Shown piece after piece: positions 14,728 through 22,812 of a stretch of DNA of 24,115 nt. Location of the stretch: assembly GCA_934352055.1 (NCBI GenBank), contig CAKRJY010000018.1:1-24115 (forward strand). Reading direction: 5' to 3'. The notes beneath the pieces were generated by a model, which was not told the DNA's origin, made no database searches, and saw nothing but the letters and a program-made list of their open reading frames with translations. The DNA comes from an uncultured Lachnospiraceae bacterium. GTDB taxonomy: Bacteria > Bacillota > Clostridia > Lachnospirales > Lachnospiraceae. Positions within the stretch are counted from its first letter, which is position 1. Every line of letters starts with the position of its first letter. The position numbers and the translations under genes are program-made.

Positions 14728-15633
14728 TTACTGTCCTAATTCCAACATTTTTTGCAAAGGCTTCATTGCTGCCTGCGCCAGATCCTGTGCTACAAACACC
14801 TCATTTGTGTCATTGGTAAGCACATCCAAAACCTTCTCTAATGTTACTTTTTTCATATTGACACAAATCTGCTGATCTTTTACGGTGTATAACTTCTTGC
14901 CCGGTGCCTGCTTTTTAATTTCTGCAAAAACACCATCTACCGTTCCTATGATAAATTCATCATGATTTGTATTCACTACATAATCAATGATACCTGCTGT
15001 ACTTCCAATATAATCTGCGTGTGCAAGCACATTCTGTGTACACTCCGGATGAACTGCAAACAAAGCGTTCGGATGCTTTTCTTTTGCCTCCATTAACTTT
15101 TCTTCCGTAATTGCCACATGACGTGGGCAACAACCTGCATTCAAAATAATATTCTTCTCTGGCACCTGTTCTGCCACATAAGAACCCAGATTTCGATCCG
15201 GTATAAAGAATATATTTTTATTTGGCAAGTTTCTTACAATCTTTACTGCATTTGATGAAGTCACACATACATCTGCCATGGTCTTTAATTCCGCTGTAGA
15301 ATTGATATAGCATACAACAGCCACATCGTCATATGTTTCTTTGACTTTCAATATTTCTTCCTTTGTAGCCATATGTGCCATCGGACAATCGGCTGCTGCA
15401 TCCGGCATAAAGACGCGCTTATCCGGATTTAAAATCTTAGCGCTCTCCCCCATGAACTCTACACCACAAAAGATGATACGCTCTGCATCTGTCTTCGTTG
15501 CGATTTTACTCAAATAAAAAGAATCGCCGATGTAATCTGCTATATCCTGCACTTCCTCATCCACATAATAATGGGCAAGAATAACGGCATTCTTTTCTTC
15601 CTTTAATTTTATAATATCTTCTACAATTGACAT
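14728..15633 (-). CDS. nadA: Quinolinate synthase (4Fe-4S)
   Basis: Condenses iminoaspartate with dihydroxyacetone phosphate to quinolinate using a [4Fe-4S] cluster. The 301-residue compact form has the cluster cysteines C83 (ADCPMA), C168 or C169 (GCCPRH) and C257 (QQICVNM), spaced as in other short NadA proteins. HYYVDEEVQDIADYIGDS at 21-38, the STAE turn and HPEC at 195-198 are also present. The start has AAAGGAG at 5 nt. It is first in the operon nadA-nadB-nadC-niaR, and NadA and NadB would pass the unstable iminoaspartate between them. Confidence 0.97.
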   Translation of the reverse strand: MSIVEDIIKLKEEKNAVILAHYYVDEEVQDIADYIGDSFYLSKIATKTDAERIIFCGVEFMGESAKILNPDKRVFMPDAAADCPMAHMATKEEILKVKETYDDVAVVCYINSTAELKTMADVCVTSSNAVKIVRNLPNKNIFFIPDRNLGSYVAEQVPEKNIILNAGCCPRHVAITEEKLMEAKEKHPNALFAVHPECTQNVLAHADYIGSTAGIIDYVVNTNHDEFIIGTVDGVFAEIKKQAPGKKLYTVKDQQICVNMKKVTLEKVLDVLTNDTNEVFVAQDLAQAAMKPLQKMLELGQ

Positions 15634-15666
15634 AATAACTCCTTTGTGCTTGTTTATACTTTTCGA

Positions 15667-15696
15667 AGTATACCACAGTACTTGTCAGGTGACAAG
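15667..15696 (-). promoter_or_regulatory. nad operon promoter with overlapping palindromic operator (probable NiaR site)
   Basis: On the minus strand TTGTCA (15695-15690), a 17-nt spacer and TATACT (15672-15667). The -35 box is embedded in a perfect palindrome CTTGTCA-CC-TGACAAG (15681-15696), extended upstream by GTGTCTTGTCAC, which resembles the GTGTCTTGACAC-like element I remember for Bacillus NiaR. A repressor bound here would exclude RNA polymerase. Assignment to NiaR rests on niaR being in the operon. Confidence 0.75.
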
Positions 15697-15728
15697 ACAC
15701 ATGTTAATACATCTAAAAATATGTGCAT

Positions 15729-15772
15729 AAAAAATAGTCGTCCTGTGCTCGTAAAAGTCTACAAAACGACTA
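15729..15772 (-). terminator. Probable terminator of the acyltransferase gene
   Basis: On the minus strand TAGTCGT (15772-15766) pairs with ACGACTA (15741-15735) and is followed by TTTTTT (15734-15729). The loop is long (24 nt), so the structure is weaker than the other terminators here. It sits 55 nt beyond the stop codon and upstream of the nad promoter. Confidence 0.55.
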
Positions 15773-15826
15773 CTCTTATCATAACATATGCATTAAGTTT
15801 TTGCTGGAAATACAGGATACATGTCC

Positions 15827-18217
15827 TCAGTTAATCTGCAATTCCAGAGTCCGGTCAAATAAGACCGCTGCCAAAAACGGCAGACAGCCATATAATATGT
15901 AAACATAGCGGACTTCCCCGTTCAGTGGCACCGCCACAAAAAGTGTCCAGACCACCGTCAGTGGCAGCACATACAGATTGCCCCAATCACGTTTTCTTCG
16001 CAACTGTAGCAGCAAAAAGACCACGCAGACCCACCATGCCGTCGATGGATGCAGGAAATATTTCATAACTGCATTTTCCTGCATAAAAAGCAGATATGCA
16101 TTGATCATCCGATTGACCTTTGGCAGCAAAATGATATTTGCTACCCCAAGATCATTTTCATAAACGACATGATGATAATCAGAATAGCCCCTCCAGCCCC
16201 AATAGCCATCAGTCATTTTGACCCATGCCGTAAAATAGGTATCCGGGTAACGCAATCCCACCGACAACCACAATTTCAGATATGTCATCTTGTGCTCTTT
16301 TAAATAAGCATCCCTGCCCCAGAACTGAATCTGTCCCTTGATCTCATCCGCACGCCAAGGATTGTAATTGTCGTGGATAAACTCAGAGAAGGTCTGTCCT
16401 GTCATATGAGAAACCTCCGGACACAGTGCATCTATTGCCTTTCTTTCTTCTTTTGACAGATTCTTATCCTCTGCAATCACACGCGAGATCTGCTGGATAG
16501 GAATAGAAAACTTTTCAGATTCATAGCCCGGTTCGATTTCCGGGAACAAACGCTGCCCTACCACTAAGACCACAGAAATTGCCACCACGCTTCCCATGAC
16601 AGATAAACGAATGCTTTCGCCTCCCTTTTTGTGTCCCAGTAAAAAGATTAGAAACAAAAGACCAACCGCCACCAGTCCATTGCTTCGCAGAAGCGCTACC
16701 CCAAGTCCACCGATCAGCATATGCCAGACATCTACTCGTTTTGATCCTGCAAATCGCACACAGGACAGGCGGTAAGATGCCACAACAAAAATGACCCCAC
16801 AAACGGTAAAAAGCGTATCTTTATTGACATAAGCGGCAAAGAAAAGATGATAGGGGAACAGTAGGAAATAGCCCAGTATAATTCCCAGATATCTCTGCCT
16901 GCTCCCAGTCTGTTGCAAAGTTTTTAAAAGATATGACACCATATAGGAAAAGACCATGACCTGTGCCGCGGTAAAAAAGAATACCCCCAGGGTCAGATCT
17001 CCGCCAAAACATTCTGCCATCTTTACGCCCAGGGTCAGCCAGATGGTGTGATAGATCGGATGGTGATCACTATAATTTCCGGTCATGACCTGGGTCAACT
17101 GGTTGATGGAGTCATACTGCAAGCCACCCGGGAAGCGGCAAAAGAGCAGGTAGTTCATCTGTAGCAGAAAAACTGCCAGAAATCCTATCCGACTCCACCA
17201 GAGATCCTGCTGCATGTCCTTCTTTTTCTTCCATAAGATAAGGAACATGCACAGACTGACTTCCATAATGAGTCGGACCAAACAACGTATCCCTGTTAGG
17301 TCAAAAAGAGATCCATAATACAAATAGGGCAGATATCCCAGATAATGTATGGAAAGAAGCAGCATGCTGTATCTGCCACAAGTCGCCAAAATTCCATCCG
17401 CGCGCACATGCTTCTCTAATTTTTTGCACAAGAGTATGAGACTCAGACTTCCACAGGCAGCCATGGCAAGCCCCAGAAAAGTGATGCCATAGTCTCTTTT
17501 TGCCATATCAAAGGCGGACACGGCAGATTGTTCCTGTAAAAGGAAAGAAACAAGCCAGAATGCACTTGTACCAATCAGTACCTTATCCGCAGTCGTAACC
17601 GTTTTTTTCTCTCCCTGCTCCCACTGCGGCAATTTTTCTCTTAACCAGATACCGATGTCCACAAAACCCATGCCGGCAAGTCCAAGATCCAGTGCCAGCG
17701 GCAGTGACAGGCGCAGGGTAAGAACCAGTGCCCATGCAAGGATGATCAGACTTTCCCCTTTCTTAGGCATCAGCAAATGCACGGCATCCAAAAGCAGGCG
17801 GGCAAAGAAAAGTGCCGGCAAAAACCAGAGAAGACCGATCGCCGCAACTTCTTTTCCCATAACCATGATATCCGATCCACTCGCCATCACAAGGGTAGTT
17901 AGCCGATCCAGAACAAAATCCTTGGTATATGCCCCATCAAACTGTCCGCCCACCAGATAGGTCCATACACTCATCATAAGAAATAAAATAAGTGCCGGAA
18001 GCAGCAGGCGTTTTGCTGACTTTTTGACGCCACTTCTCCACTCCTGTCCGTTTTTTGACAGGGTCATGGTCATACCGCTGCATACGAAAAAAAGAGGCAT
18101 ATGAAAGGAATAGATCAAGTCCTTTTGCCAGCCCAAAGATATGGTATGCCCCACGATCATAAGTAGGATGCCGATCCCCTTTGCCATATCCAGATAATTC
18201 ATGCGATTTTTCTTCAT
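15827..18217 (-). CDS. Acyltransferase-3 fused to a large polytopic (DUF6020-like) membrane domain
   Basis: A 796-residue membrane protein of two parts. Residues 5-330 are an acyltransferase_3 domain of the OafA/NolL type: the opening YLDMAKGIGILLMIVGHT has catalytic-type H24, and SFHMPLFFVCSG follows at 37-48, with about ten membrane helices. These enzymes O-acylate sugars on the cell surface. Residues 340-796 form a second polytopic module with PGGLQYDSINQ at 363-373, SDHHPIYHT at 383-391 and VNKDT at 464-468, matching the DUF6020/GT-C-like type. A loop around 565-690 is probably outside. The start has AGGGGG at 5 nt. G+C in 17641-17820 is 53-55% by hand count, above the neighbours. It is likely a monocistronic surface-glycan gene. 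Confidence 0.82.
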   Translation of the reverse strand: MKKNRMNYLDMAKGIGILLMIVGHTISLGWQKDLIYSFHMPLFFVCSGMTMTLSKNGQEWRSGVKKSAKRLLLPALILFLMMSVWTYLVGGQFDGAYTKDFVLDRLTTLVMASGSDIMVMGKEVAAIGLLWFLPALFFARLLLDAVHLLMPKKGESLIILAWALVLTLRLSLPLALDLGLAGMGFVDIGIWLREKLPQWEQGEKKTVTTADKVLIGTSAFWLVSFLLQEQSAVSAFDMAKRDYGITFLGLAMAACGSLSLILLCKKLEKHVRADGILATCGRYSMLLLSIHYLGYLPYLYYGSLFDLTGIRCLVRLIMEVSLCMFLILWKKKKDMQQDLWWSRIGFLAVFLLQMNYLLFCRFPGGLQYDSINQLTQVMTGNYSDHHPIYHTIWLTLGVKMAECFGGDLTLGVFFFTAAQVMVFSYMVSYLLKTLQQTGSRQRYLGIILGYFLLFPYHLFFAAYVNKDTLFTVCGVIFVVASYRLSCVRFAGSKRVDVWHMLIGGLGVALLRSNGLVAVGLLFLIFLLGHKKGGESIRLSVMGSVVAISVVLVVGQRLFPEIEPGYESEKFSIPIQQISRVIAEDKNLSKEERKAIDALCPEVSHMTGQTFSEFIHDNYNPWRADEIKGQIQFWGRDAYLKEHKMTYLKLWLSVGLRYPDTYFTAWVKMTDGYWGWRGYSDYHHVVYENDLGVANIILLPKVNRMINAYLLFMQENAVMKYFLHPSTAWWVCVVFLLLQLRRKRDWGNLYVLPLTVVWTLFVAVPLNGEVRYVYILYGCLPFLAAVLFDRTLELQIN

Positions 18218-18548
18218 TCCGTCCCCCTGCTCATCTTACTTATGTTACAATGATGGTATTTATCTTTACTGCCCTCATTTTTTTCAAAGATCGGATGGTA
18301 TCTCCACATTTTTACAAAACTTCTTCTATATGAAAAATACCGATGCCGACTATGTCATCGGCACCGGTGGAAAATATTTCACTTATTATGTACAGATAGC
18401 GCAGATTGTCTGGATCTGCACCTTACTGCTTTGTTTCTATCATGCCTTTCTTTGTCCTCTGCGCCACTACTTCAAAATATCAGAAACCACCTTGTGTGGG
18501 ATCTCAAAACTAGGGCAGCCCATAGACATTGGTTCGACATCACCTTCG
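18218..18548. other. 331-bp spacer: acyltransferase promoter and possible gene remnant
   Basis: No intact gene fits here. On the minus strand TTGAAA (18287-18282), 17 nt, GATAAA (18264-18259) could be the promoter of the acyltransferase gene, with a predicted leader of about 35 nt. A 6-bp dyad CCGATG/CATCGG lies at 18340-18361. The plus strand between 18254 and 18483 reads like a damaged membrane-protein gene (separate entry). No clear terminator of the PH-domain gene is visible. Confidence 0.45.
18254..18483 (+). pseudogene. Possible remnant of a membrane-protein gene
   Basis: Translation of the plus strand from 18330 gives a natural-looking stretch: MKNTDADYVIGTGGKYFTYY, then a membrane helix QIAQIVWICTLLLCF and a basic tail. 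Immediately upstream a different frame (from 18254) gives another membrane-like segment, VFIFTALIFFKDRMVSPHFY. Joining them needs a single-base frameshift near 18315-18325. There is no ribosome site and no matching N-terminal part. I read it as the decayed C-terminal end of a plus-strand gene, but chance coding similarity is possible. Confidence 0.3.
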
Positions 18549-18944
18549 TTAAAGCAGATCCTCATCATCGTCATCATGATCCCCGTCATTATCAAACATA
18601 GATTCACGGTTGATCACGCGTTTTTCTACACGATTCTGTTCTACTAATTCTGACAGACGTTCTTTGACCTCTGCCGCATTTTTGACACTGACGATTTCAA
18701 AGTTCGCCATGCTTTTATCTGCGGAACATACCTGAATGGTACCTACGCCAAAAATCTTCTGTCCCAGTGTGCGTGTCAGTTTCACATCCAAAATACGATA
18801 CAAGCGCACTTCATCCTCGACCGTCGTAAAAAATCCGGTCTGCACAAACAGACGATCCTTCGTCAACATATATTTTGTAAAACTCAGTGGCAGTCCAAAT
18901 AAAGTTCTCTTGCGGTCACTCCAAATTACATCTCTCTCAGCCAT
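18549..18944 (-). CDS. PH-domain protein (bacterial PH_2/YdbS-like) with acidic tail
   Basis: A 131-residue protein. Residues about 20-105 match the bacterial pleckstrin-homology domain bPH_2: YMLTKDRLFVQTGFF, then the hallmark VRLYRILDVKLTRTLGQKIFGVGTI. No membrane helix is present, unlike the usual YdbS/YdbT proteins, so it is probably soluble or peripheral. The last 14 residues are almost all Asp/Glu (DNDGDHDDDDEDLL). The start at 18944 follows AAAGGAG at 5 nt; the ATG at 18965 lacks a site. It lies about 100 nt downstream of the MATE gene in the same direction. TATACT with a poor -35 (TTGCGC) in the gap may give it its own promoter. Ligand and role are unknown. Confidence 0.78.
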   Translation of the reverse strand: MAERDVIWSDRKRTLFGLPLSFTKYMLTKDRLFVQTGFFTTVEDEVRLYRILDVKLTRTLGQKIFGVGTIQVCSADKSMANFEIVSVKNAAEVKERLSELVEQNRVEKRVINRESMFDNDGDHDDDDEDLL

Positions 18945-19046
18945 ACCTTCTCCTTTACTCTCCAATCATAGCCCCAAAGCCTCGGTTTCGTGGCATATCT
19001 TTACTCCTAGTATACGTTTCCTTGCCTTGCTGCGCAAGTAAGAATT

Positions 19047-20435
19047 TTACACCATCTGCACCAGCCAGACATTGCTCCTCACCATAAAATAGCCAATAAT
19101 GACCTTGATCAGCTCCGTTGCCTGTACAAAGAAATAGATGCTGACAATACCAAGTCCTGTAAAATGTGCGAGTACAAATGCCACCGGCACAACAACCGCC
19201 CAGGTAAAGACAGAATCAAATAAGAAAGTAACAAATGTCTTTCCACCGGAACGCAGCGTAAAATAGGATGCATGCGAGAACGAACAGAATGGCATAATCA
19301 GTGCTGATACTGCAATAAAGCTTGTTGCCAATGTCTTAATATCTGCAGATGTGTTATAAATCCGTGGGAATAATCCACCTATCACAAACATCACAGCAGC
19401 TACAATCATACAACAGAAAACACTAAATGCAATCATCTTGTTATCTGCATCTTTTGCCTCTTCCAATTCTCCGGCGCCGAGATATTGACCAACAATAATG
19501 CTTATGCAGCCACCCAACTGGATATAAACAATATTGAACAGATTCGTGATGGTGGATGCAATATTGACCGCTGCTACCACGGAAAGTCCTCGAATGGAAT
19601 AACACTGGTTAACGGTTGTCATGCCGGCAGCCCAAAGAACCTCATTTAAAATCAAAGGCATTCCCTTGATTAAAATTGCCTTGAGTTCTGCACCGGGAAT
19701 ACCAAAACCAAGATATGCATTTTCCAAATAACGATTTTTATTTTTATGCGTATGCGCCCAGATAATTACAATAGCAGCTTCAATGTAACGCGCAATAACC
19801 GTTGCCAGCGCTGCTCCAATCACACCTAATTTCGGGAATGGTCCAATACCAAAAATCAACAACAAATCTAACACCGCATTCGTTCCAACCGCTACAAAAC
19901 TCGCAATCATTGGAATCACAGTCTGCCCCGTTTCTTTGATATTAGTCGCATATGACTGGTTGACGGCAAACGGAATCAATCCGACCATCATCACCGTAAT
20001 ATATTGCATTCCATAGTGTAATGCCACATCTGTCGCACCATTTCCGGCGGTATCGGTCAGATACAAGGAAATCAGATCACTTCCTTTTGTGATAAACAAC
20101 CCAATGGTTGCAAACGTTACCAAAAGCGTCGCATACAATTTAAAACGGAAGGAATACATATGTCCCTTATGATCGCCCTTGCCAAAATATTGTGCACCAA
20201 AAATGCTTGCTGCTGACGCGGCTCCAAAAATCGCAAGATTATATACAAAAATCAATTGATTTACAATGGCTACACCTGACATCTGCTCTGTGCCAAGCTG
20301 GCCTACCATGATATTATCTAAAAAGCTCACCAGATTTGTAATCGCATTTTGCACAATCATCGGCAATGCCAAATACAGATATCGTCTATAAAACGCCCCG
20401 GTTCCGATATATTTTTTCTTAATTCTCTCTATCAA
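19047..20435 (-). CDS. MATE-family efflux transporter (TTG start)
   Basis: A 462-residue, 12-helix multidrug/toxin extrusion transporter using a Na+ or H+ gradient. The N-lobe signature is clear: LPMIVQNAITNLVSFLDNIMVGQLG, then QMSGVAIVNQL and the central GMPLILNEVLWAAGMT. Two pseudo-symmetric six-helix halves are visible, with the second starting near the GMP-LILNE segment. An ATG-started frame begins at 20498 inside the ABC-F gene, but that would add 21 atypical residues (MGVFGRTSIK...). A TTG at 20435 has AGAGG 6 nt upstream and gives the usual short basic N-terminus IERIKKKYIGTG, so I chose it. It follows the ABC-F gene by 17 nt. The substrate is unknown. Confidence 0.87.
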   Translation of the reverse strand: MIERIKKKYIGTGAFYRRYLYLALPMIVQNAITNLVSFLDNIMVGQLGTEQMSGVAIVNQLIFVYNLAIFGAASAASIFGAQYFGKGDHKGHMYSFRFKLYATLLVTFATIGLFITKGSDLISLYLTDTAGNGATDVALHYGMQYITVMMVGLIPFAVNQSYATNIKETGQTVIPMIASFVAVGTNAVLDLLLIFGIGPFPKLGVIGAALATVIARYIEAAIVIIWAHTHKNKNRYLENAYLGFGIPGAELKAILIKGMPLILNEVLWAAGMTTVNQCYSIRGLSVVAAVNIASTITNLFNIVYIQLGGCISIIVGQYLGAGELEEAKDADNKMIAFSVFCCMIVAAVMFVIGGLFPRIYNTSADIKTLATSFIAVSALIMPFCSFSHASYFTLRSGGKTFVTFLFDSVFTWAVVVPVAFVLAHFTGLGIVSIYFFVQATELIKVIIGYFMVRSNVWLVQMV

Positions 20436-20452
20436 AATGTACCTCTTTCTCT

Positions 20453-22312
20453 TTACTGCACCGCAATCTTTGATGCTAGTTCTTCCAAATACTCCCAACG
20501 TTCCATTTTTTCTTCCAATTGCAGTTCAACTTTTTTCTTTGTTTCTAACAGCTCACCCAATTTTACGGAATTCGTCGCATTGGCTGCCATGTCCTCATCT
20601 AATTTTTCCAGTTCTTCTTCCAGAGCTGCAATGTCATCCTCAATACTTTCGTATTCGCGCTGTTCCTTATATGTAAATTTCAGCTTCTTACTCTGTTCTT
20701 TTTGCATTTTATAAGCTTCGGCACCGGATAAGTTTGTGGTATCATCCCCGACACACTGATTCTTTGTAGATCCTGTATCTTTTAATTCCATCAAATTCTC
20801 TTTGCCATACGTCTCATAATATTCCTGGTAACTTCCATTAAACAGAGAAATCTTACCTGCACCCTCAAATACCAGCATATGATCCACCACACGATCCAGA
20901 AAATAACGATCGTGTGAAACGGTAATCAAAATACCCGGGAAATTGTCCAGGTAATCCTCTAATATACAAAGCGTCGAAATATCAAGATCATTCGTCGGCT
21001 CATCCAAAATCAAAACATTTGGTGCTCCCATTAAAATCTTTGCCAAATAAAGACGTCTTTTCTCACCACCAGACAGCTTTTCTATTGGCTGATACTGCAA
21101 CGAACCTACAAATAAAAATTTTTCCAACATCTGCGATGCTGAAATATAGCTGTCTTCTGTTCGAATATATTCTGCAGTATCTTTGATATAATCAATCACA
21201 CGCTGCGCTGGATCCATATCTTTTGCTTCCTGCGCATAATATCCAATATGAACGGTTTCGCCAATTTCAATACATCCCTGATCCGGTCGCAATTCTCCCA
21301 TAATCATTTTCAACAGTGTTGTCTTGCCGCATCCATTAGGACCTAATATACCAATGCGATCTTTTTTCAAAAAGTTATAGGTAAAATCAGCAATCAGTGG
21401 TTGTCCATCAAAGGCGATAGAAACATGATTCATTTCGATTGTCTTGTTTCCCAAGCGTGTTGCCAGGCTACCAATCTCAACTTCGGCATCTATCTGCACT
21501 TTTTCCTCATCCCGAAGCATCTCATATCGCTTAATATGCGCTTTTTGCTTCGTTGAGCGGGCTCTTGCCCCACGCTGCATCCATGCAATTTCTTTGCGCA
21601 AAATGTTTTGATGCTTTGCCTGCGTAGATAACGCCATCTCTTCACGCTCAGCTTTTAATGCAAGGAATCCTTCATAATTTGTTTTGTATGAATATAATTT
21701 CCCTTTATCCAGTTCCACAATACGATTACACACCAAATCCAAAAAGTACCTGTCATGCGTAATCATAATAAGGGTTCCCCGGTAGCTTTTTAGCCAGCCT
21801 TCGAGCCACTCTGTCATATTATGATCCAAATGGTTCGTCGGCTCGTCCAAAATCAGAATCTCATTTTTAGAAATCAGTACGGCTGCTAATGCCAACTTCT
21901 TCTTTTGTCCTCCGGACAAATGGTCTATCGGCTGCTGAAAATCCATAAATCCCAGACGATTAAGAATGGTCTTCGCTTCTCCTTCGATTCCGTACACATC
22001 CTCAAAGACATGTTGCTGCGAATGAACGCCGTGCATCTGGTTTTGTCCCATAACATATTCTAAAATAGTCTGTCCTGGGGCGAATTCCGGATTCTGTGGC
22101 AGATAATTGATTACCACATGATTTCCCTTGGTATACTCTCCGGAATCACCTTCTTCGATACCTGCTATAATGCGCAGTAAGGTCGATTTTCCCGTACCAT
22201 TGATGCCAATGATGCCGACCTTTTCGCCTTCTTCGACACTAAAATCTATATCATCAAATAATATTTTATCGGTATATGCTTTTGTAAGATTCTTTATTGT
22301 AAGTAAATTCAT
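20453..22312 (-). CDS. ABC-F ATPase, Uup-like
   Basis: A 619-residue soluble protein with two ABC domains and no membrane part, which acts on the ribosome or on branched nucleic acids rather than as a pump. Domain 1: Walker A GINGTGKST at 36-44, signature LSGGQ at 132-136, Walker B ILILDEPTNHLD at 152-163. The linker (about 215-270) carries RKEIAWMQRGARARSTKQKA, typical of Uup-like proteins. Domain 2: GPNGCGKTT at 324-332, LSGGE at 413-417, VLILDEPTNDLD at 433-444. Residues about 535-619 are a charged C-terminal coiled coil, as in Uup. Catalytic residues are intact. It is first in a unit with the MATE gene. It does not look like an antibiotic-resistance ABC-F. Confidence 0.92.
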   Translation of the reverse strand: MNLLTIKNLTKAYTDKILFDDIDFSVEEGEKVGIIGINGTGKSTLLRIIAGIEEGDSGEYTKGNHVVINYLPQNPEFAPGQTILEYVMGQNQMHGVHSQQHVFEDVYGIEGEAKTILNRLGFMDFQQPIDHLSGGQKKKLALAAVLISKNEILILDEPTNHLDHNMTEWLEGWLKSYRGTLIMITHDRYFLDLVCNRIVELDKGKLYSYKTNYEGFLALKAEREEMALSTQAKHQNILRKEIAWMQRGARARSTKQKAHIKRYEMLRDEEKVQIDAEVEIGSLATRLGNKTIEMNHVSIAFDGQPLIADFTYNFLKKDRIGILGPNGCGKTTLLKMIMGELRPDQGCIEIGETVHIGYYAQEAKDMDPAQRVIDYIKDTAEYIRTEDSYISASQMLEKFLFVGSLQYQPIEKLSGGEKRRLYLAKILMGAPNVLILDEPTNDLDISTLCILEDYLDNFPGILITVSHDRYFLDRVVDHMLVFEGAGKISLFNGSYQEYYETYGKENLMELKDTGSTKNQCVGDDTTNLSGAEAYKMQKEQSKKLKFTYKEQREYESIEDDIAALEEELEKLDEDMAANATNSVKLGELLETKKKVELQLEEKMERWEYLEELASKIAVQ

Positions 22313-22490
22313 GTTTCTCTTCCTATACTTGCGACTATCGTTTTTCTTCCAAACCTTCCTGGTCTGGTCTTTGATCTATTGCCAGATACATGGTCACTAT
22401 AACCATGATATTCCCAACATACGTGCCTACTTAGAATACCACAATTTTTCCAAAGAAACCACTGGCAAACAGACTTGTGCATTCTTTTCT

Positions 22491-22518
22491 TTGAACTTTG
22501 CATAAAATAGGTTATGAT
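22491..22518 (+). promoter_or_regulatory. Promoter of the cysteine-rich/MetH-activation pair
   Basis: TTGAAC (22491-22496), a 16-nt spacer and TATGAT (22513-22518). The expected start is at 22525, the A of the ATG of the next gene, so the message would be leaderless. Confidence 0.65.
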
Positions 22519-22524
22519 ACTCTT

Positions 22525-22812
22525 ATGAGTGAATATTATAAATTTTTTCAAAACAAACAATGTGAATATTTTCCGTGCCATAAAGGCATTCCTGAAGATG
22601 ACTTCAATTGTCTTTTTTGTTATTGTCCTCTCTATGTACTGGGAAAATCCTGCGGCGGGAATTGTGAATTCTTAGAAAATGGCGTAAAATCCTGCATGAA
22701 CTGCGGTTTTCCACATCATCGCAACAACTACGACAAAATTACCGGTCGTTTCCAGGAAATTGCATCCCTGGTAAAAAAAGAACCACAGGAGGATAGTTCT
22801 GATGAAATGTAA
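22525..22812 (+). CDS. Cysteine-rich small-domain (zinc-finger-like) protein
   Basis: A 95-residue protein matching the cysteine-rich small domain (PF04071/COG2158). Nine cysteines at 13, 18, 29, 32, 34, 43, 47, 57 and 60 and the histidine pair HH at 64-65 could hold zinc or an Fe-S cluster. The motif order is YYKFFQN, C-x4-C, NCLFCYCPLY, CGGNCEF, SCMNC and FPHHRNNYD. In other clostridia this domain occurs next to or fused with corrinoid genes. The ATG at 22525 has no ribosome site and lies 6 nt after the -10 box. An upstream ATG at 22498 would lie before the promoter. Its end overlaps the next gene by 11 bp. The biochemical role is unknown. Confidence 0.83.
   Translation: MSEYYKFFQNKQCEYFPCHKGIPEDDFNCLFCYCPLYVLGKSCGGNCEFLENGVKSCMNCGFPHHRNNYDKITGRFQEIASLVKKEPQEDSSDEM

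Noticed and set aside
18201..18647. The full 148-residue plus-strand frame over the spacer
   Set aside because: It starts inside the acyltransferase gene and ends inside the PH-domain gene, both better supported. Only the middle part looks protein-like and is reported as a possible remnant.
22309..22581. A 90-residue minus-strand frame upstream of the ABC-F gene
   Set aside because: It overlaps the promoter and start of the cysteine-rich gene and ends inside the ABC-F start, with no ribosome site and no protein-like pattern.
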